Shown: positions 61,713-64,000 of the stretch, piece after piece
Numbering within the stretch: position 1 is the first letter of the stretch
How the letters are laid out: every line of letters begins with the position of its first letter
Source: Azospirillum canadense
GTDB lineage: Bacteria > Pseudomonadota > Alphaproteobacteria > Azospirillales > Azospirillaceae
Assembly (NCBI RefSeq): GCF_025961225.1
Contig: NZ_JAOQNG010000005.1
Span: 310,001 to 374,000, forward strand
Reading direction: 5' to 3'
Length of the DNA stretch: 64,000 bases
Notes under the pieces: generated by a model
Told to the model about the DNA's origin: nothing
Database searches by the model: none
The model's input: only the letters and a program-made list of their open reading frames with translations
Made by a program: the position numbers and the translations under genes

Positions 61713-62330
61713 ATGACCATGCTTCAGTCGATCGACGTCCGCCCCTCTGCGCCAGACGTTAAGCCGTATACCGAGCGGCATGACGGTCTGCGAGTCCCCG
61801 TTCCCTCGCGCCGCCTTGCGCCGACGCCGCGCAAGCTGCGGGTCATCGGGCGCGACGTGTCGGTTCGCATGGAGCAACATCGGTGGGATGATTTCGAGCA
61901 CATCAGTGCGGCCATCAAAGCGTCCCCGAGTGAACTTGCCCGTCGGATTGTGGCGCGCACCGCCGGCGTCTATGGTCCGACGGCCGCGATCCGCGAATTC
62001 ATCCTGCGCTATTGGCGCTCGGCCGCGGAGATGCCCCATGTGGACGCCGAGGCGCGGGTCCGGGCGGTGCTGTGGCACCTCGGGGCACCGCCGCAGGACC
62101 AGATGGACGGGGTGATCATCCGCCTGCAGGACACCCTCGCCCCGCACCTCACGCCGGGCCGGGTCGAGATGATCGCGGCGCAGTCACGCGTCGATCTTGG
62201 CGCGTTCGCGGCCCAGGTTCGCGCGGCGTGGGGTGGTGACGCGCCGTGGCAGAGCGGGCAGGATGGCATCGCGGGACGCGTTCTGGAGGCGCTTGTCCCG
62301 TTCGCGGCGGCCGATTCCCGTGCCGGCTGA
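61713..62330 (+). CDS. Ribbon-helix-helix-type protein with C-terminal extension
   Basis: 205 residues from the ATG at 61713. Residues ~45-80 read RVIGRDVSVRMEQHRWDDFE, HISAAIKASPSELARRIVAR, the strand-helix-helix of RHH_4-type DNA-binding domains (R-V-x-hydrophobic, W/D helix). The C-terminal ~110 residues (AEARVRAVLWHLGAPPQDQM, RLQDTLAPHLTPGRVEMIAA) are helical and unknown. It probably binds DNA as a dimer and may regulate itself or the YgjV gene 14 bases downstream. Confidence 0.65.
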   Translation: MTMLQSIDVRPSAPDVKPYTERHDGLRVPVPSRRLAPTPRKLRVIGRDVSVRMEQHRWDDFEHISAAIKASPSELARRIVARTAGVYGPTAAIREFILRYWRSAAEMPHVDAEARVRAVLWHLGAPPQDQMDGVIIRLQDTLAPHLTPGRVEMIAAQSRVDLGAFAAQVRAAWGGDAPWQSGQDGIAGRVLEALVPFAAADSRAG

Positions 62331-62343
62331 CCTACTCCCGGCG

Positions 62344-62871
62344 ATGCCCGCCGCAGACCTCGCCGGTGCGGTTGCCTTCAGCCTGGTCGCGCTCTGGCCC
62401 CTGCTGAAGGGCCGCCGGGCCATGCTGCTCGGACAAGCGGCAAGCGCCGTCGCGTTCGGTGTGCATTACCTGCTGCTGAAGGCGCACACCGGCGCGGCGA
62501 TGACGGCGCTGTCTCTGATCCAGGGCCTGTCGGCGCTGCCCTCCGGCCGGTCGCGGGTGCGGACTGTTGTGTTCGCGGCCACCGTGCCGGCCATGCTTGG
62601 GCTGGTTGGCCTGACCTGGCACGGCTGGTCCTCGGTGTGCGCGGCCGCCGGCTTGCTGCTGGCCACCGCCGGGCGGTGGCAGGGGACCGCCTTGGGCCTG
62701 CGGTTGGGCTTTTTCGCGTCCGGCATCGCCTGGATTTGCCACGACGTCATCACCGGCAGCCAGTACGGCCTGGCCGCCGACCTGTTCTGCATGGCGGCGC
62801 TGATCATCGGCGCGCTGCGCGAACACCGGCAGCGTCGCCAGCCAGCGGCCGTTCAGCGCAAGCCGGCCTGA
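62344..62871 (+). CDS. YgjV family inner membrane protein
   Basis: 175 residues from an ATG at 62344 (a GTG at 62317 would add nine). Six membrane helices: LAGAVAFSLVALWPLLKG, LGQAASAVAFGVHYLLL, VFAATVPAMLGLVGLTWHG, VCAAAGLLLATAGRWQGT, LRLGFFASGIAWICHDV and LAADLFCMAALIIGAL. The spacing and the HYLLL and WxxHD elements are those of the Imp-YgjV family. Function unknown. Its 3' end overlaps the convergent LysR gene by 19 bases. Confidence 0.78.
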   Translation: MPAADLAGAVAFSLVALWPLLKGRRAMLLGQAASAVAFGVHYLLLKAHTGAAMTALSLIQGLSALPSGRSRVRTVVFAATVPAMLGLVGLTWHGWSSVCAAAGLLLATAGRWQGTALGLRLGFFASGIAWICHDVITGSQYGLAADLFCMAALIIGALREHRQRRQPAAVQRKPA

Positions 62872-64000
62872 CTCATGATTTCGATGCATTCCTGAATGAC
62901 GGCCCGATACCGGGCGATGTGCCGCAGGTGCTCGTGGTAAACGAGCCAGAAGGGCGCGGTGGCGGTGCACGGGAGATCGATCAGGACGAGCGTGTCGTGC
63001 TGGTCGAGAACACCGCTGGGCTGGAGAGAAATGCCATGCCCCGCCACCGTGGCCGCCAAAAGGGACATGGACAGGTCGGTTTCCAAACGCACGCGCGGCG
63101 AGCCCCGGCAGATGCGGCCCCAGCGCGCGAAATCGGGGTCGTCGCTGTGCTCCGTGTAGTAGGTGTGGGTGAGCAACCAGTGCTCGCTCGCCAACTCCTC
63201 CCAACGCTGCGGCACGCCGTGCCGGGCGAGGTAGCCGCGTGACGCCACCGGACGGAAGTCGATCCGCCCGAGGGGCAGGCGGATGAGCGCCTTGGCCTGC
63301 GGCTCGCTGTAGCCGATCCAGAGATCGGCCTCGCCGTTGGCGAGGTCGGGCTGATGGGGGCGGTATTGCAGCTGCACGGCGAGGCCGGGGAACCGCTCGT
63401 ACAGGCGCTCTAGGCGGGGCGTGACCCAGAACGCACCCAAGCCGTCCGTGGTGGCGATGCGGACCAGACCTTCGGGCCGGTGATTGAGGCCGATGAGGCT
63501 GCGGTTGGCGTCGGCAACCGCGGCCTCCATGACCAGAGCGGCGGTGCGCAGCGCCTCCCCGGCCGGAGTCAAGTGGATGGTCCCGCGCGACCGTGTGCTG
63601 AGGCCGAGGCCGAGCGCGTGCTCAAGGCTGTACAGGTGCCGCCGCGCCGTTTCGAAGCTCATGCCGGCGTCGCCCGCCGCCTTCACGAAGGTGCCGGTGC
63701 GGCCGTAGGCCAGGAAGACCCGCACCCCATCCCACTGCCCATTGAGCGTCGGGGCGGGCTTGTGGGGCAGACGCTCGCCGGTGCGAAGCGCCGTCACGGC
63801 CTGAAGGGCGGTCGCGGCGGCCGCGTCCATCGCCTCCGCGGCCGTCAGCAGCGCGCGGCCGGCCGGGGTCAGCTTCAGGCCGACGGACGACCGGGTGAAC
63901 AACTGGGTGCCCAGGGCGGATTCCAGCGCGCCGATCTGACGGTGCACCGACGACAGCGGCTCTCCCAGCGCCTTGGCGCCGTGCAGAAGCGCGCCCTCCC
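62853..64000 (-). CDS. LysR-type regulator with two HTH domains (partial)
   Basis: The frame continues past the right edge of the window, so the N-terminus is missing. The visible start holds the end of one LysR HTH (LLHGAKALGEPLSSVHRQIG, ALESALGTQLFTRSSVGLKL, TPAGRALL). After a short linker a second complete one follows (WDGVRVFLAYGRTGTFVKAA, AGMSFETARRHLYSLEHALG, LSTRSRGTIHLTPAGEALRT), and then the effector-binding domain (VRIATTDGLGAFWVTPRLER ... ISLQPSGVLDQHDTLVLIDL). LysR proteins normally have one HTH. Overlaps the YgjV gene tail. Confidence 0.85.
   Translation of the reverse strand, partial: EGALLHGAKALGEPLSSVHRQIGALESALGTQLFTRSSVGLKLTPAGRALLTAAEAMDAAAATALQAVTALRTGERLPHKPAPTLNGQWDGVRVFLAYGRTGTFVKAAGDAGMSFETARRHLYSLEHALGLGLSTRSRGTIHLTPAGEALRTAALVMEAAVADANRSLIGLNHRPEGLVRIATTDGLGAFWVTPRLERLYERFPGLAVQLQYRPHQPDLANGEADLWIGYSEPQAKALIRLPLGRIDFRPVASRGYLARHGVPQRWEELASEHWLLTHTYYTEHSDDPDFARWGRICRGSPRVRLETDLSMSLLAATVAGHGISLQPSGVLDQHDTLVLIDLPCTATAPFWLVYHEHLRHIARYRAVIQECIEIMSQAGLR

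Noticed and set aside
1..64000. tRNA or rRNA genes, and conjugation (relaxase, type IV secretion) genes
   Set aside because: None could be found by reading the window; no parA/parB pair either, so partition and transfer must be elsewhere if present.

Overview
The window is GC-rich DNA that reads like an accessory replicon (large plasmid or chromid) of an alphaproteobacterium, probably a Rhodospirillales/Azospirillum-type soil bacterium. The evidence is a RepA-type plasmid initiator beside an inverted/direct iteron array, an alphaproteobacterial SOS box (GTTC-N7-GTTC) in front of umuDC, a MucR/Ros regulator, GC-rich third codon positions, many IS110 and IS5 family elements, and no ribosomal or core metabolic genes. 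The genus is an inference, not something the sequence proves.

Layout. 1-9.6 kb is an eroded mobile region: a GST gene cut by the window edge, a tyrosine-recombinase tail, a periplasmic molybdopterin-fold protein paired with a sensor histidine kinase, a frameshifted phage virion-type gene with two small phage-like genes, an IS110 and an IS5 transposase, a lipocalin-like exported protein, and a phage-tail/integrase chimera. 9.8-18.6 kb holds small plasmid genes: a hypothetical protein behind paired palindromes, zinc-finger and HTH-like mini-proteins, a LexA-controlled umuD with a frameshifted umuC, a tandem cold-shock protein, MucR, and a pair of lipoproteins.

18.9-28.8 kb is the replication module: a small HhH protein, the iteron origin, RepA, a winged-HTH replication-type protein, then a run of mostly unknown small genes joined by ATGA-type overlaps (exported protein, zinc-ribbon protein, pentapeptide protein, a possible sliding-clamp-like protein). 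29-31.5 kb has a second IS110 element and an AT-richer cassette with a Cys-repeat membrane protein flanked by palindromic repeats. 31.5-36.9 kb is a redox/electrophile-detoxification cluster: a divergent LysR gene, then DoxX, FMN reductase, pirin, an NADP-binding protein, Old Yellow Enzyme and a truncated monooxygenase cut off by transposon debris. 37-39.7 kb has an IS5-type transposase and an AraC-LysE export pair.

39.8-48.6 kb resumes plasmid-type genes: a 1432-residue SNF2 helicase with a repeated accessory domain, small unknowns, a membrane-anchored SH3-like protein broken by one base in a C-run, and a secreted thermonuclease. 48.9-58.2 kb is less GC-rich and probably foreign: a beta-helix membrane protein, IS110 elements (one intact, one decayed), and a tightly overlapping three-gene operon (834-, 141- and 464-residue proteins). 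The last gene of that operon carries a RecB/Cas4-like PD-(D/E)XK signature plus a Gly/Ala-rich hydrophobic C-terminus. This operon is the best candidate for an undescribed system. 59.4-64 kb returns to GC-rich plasmid genes: unknowns behind duplicated hairpins, a YugP-type zinc peptidase, an RHH protein, a YgjV protein, and a LysR regulator with two HTH domains that runs off the window.
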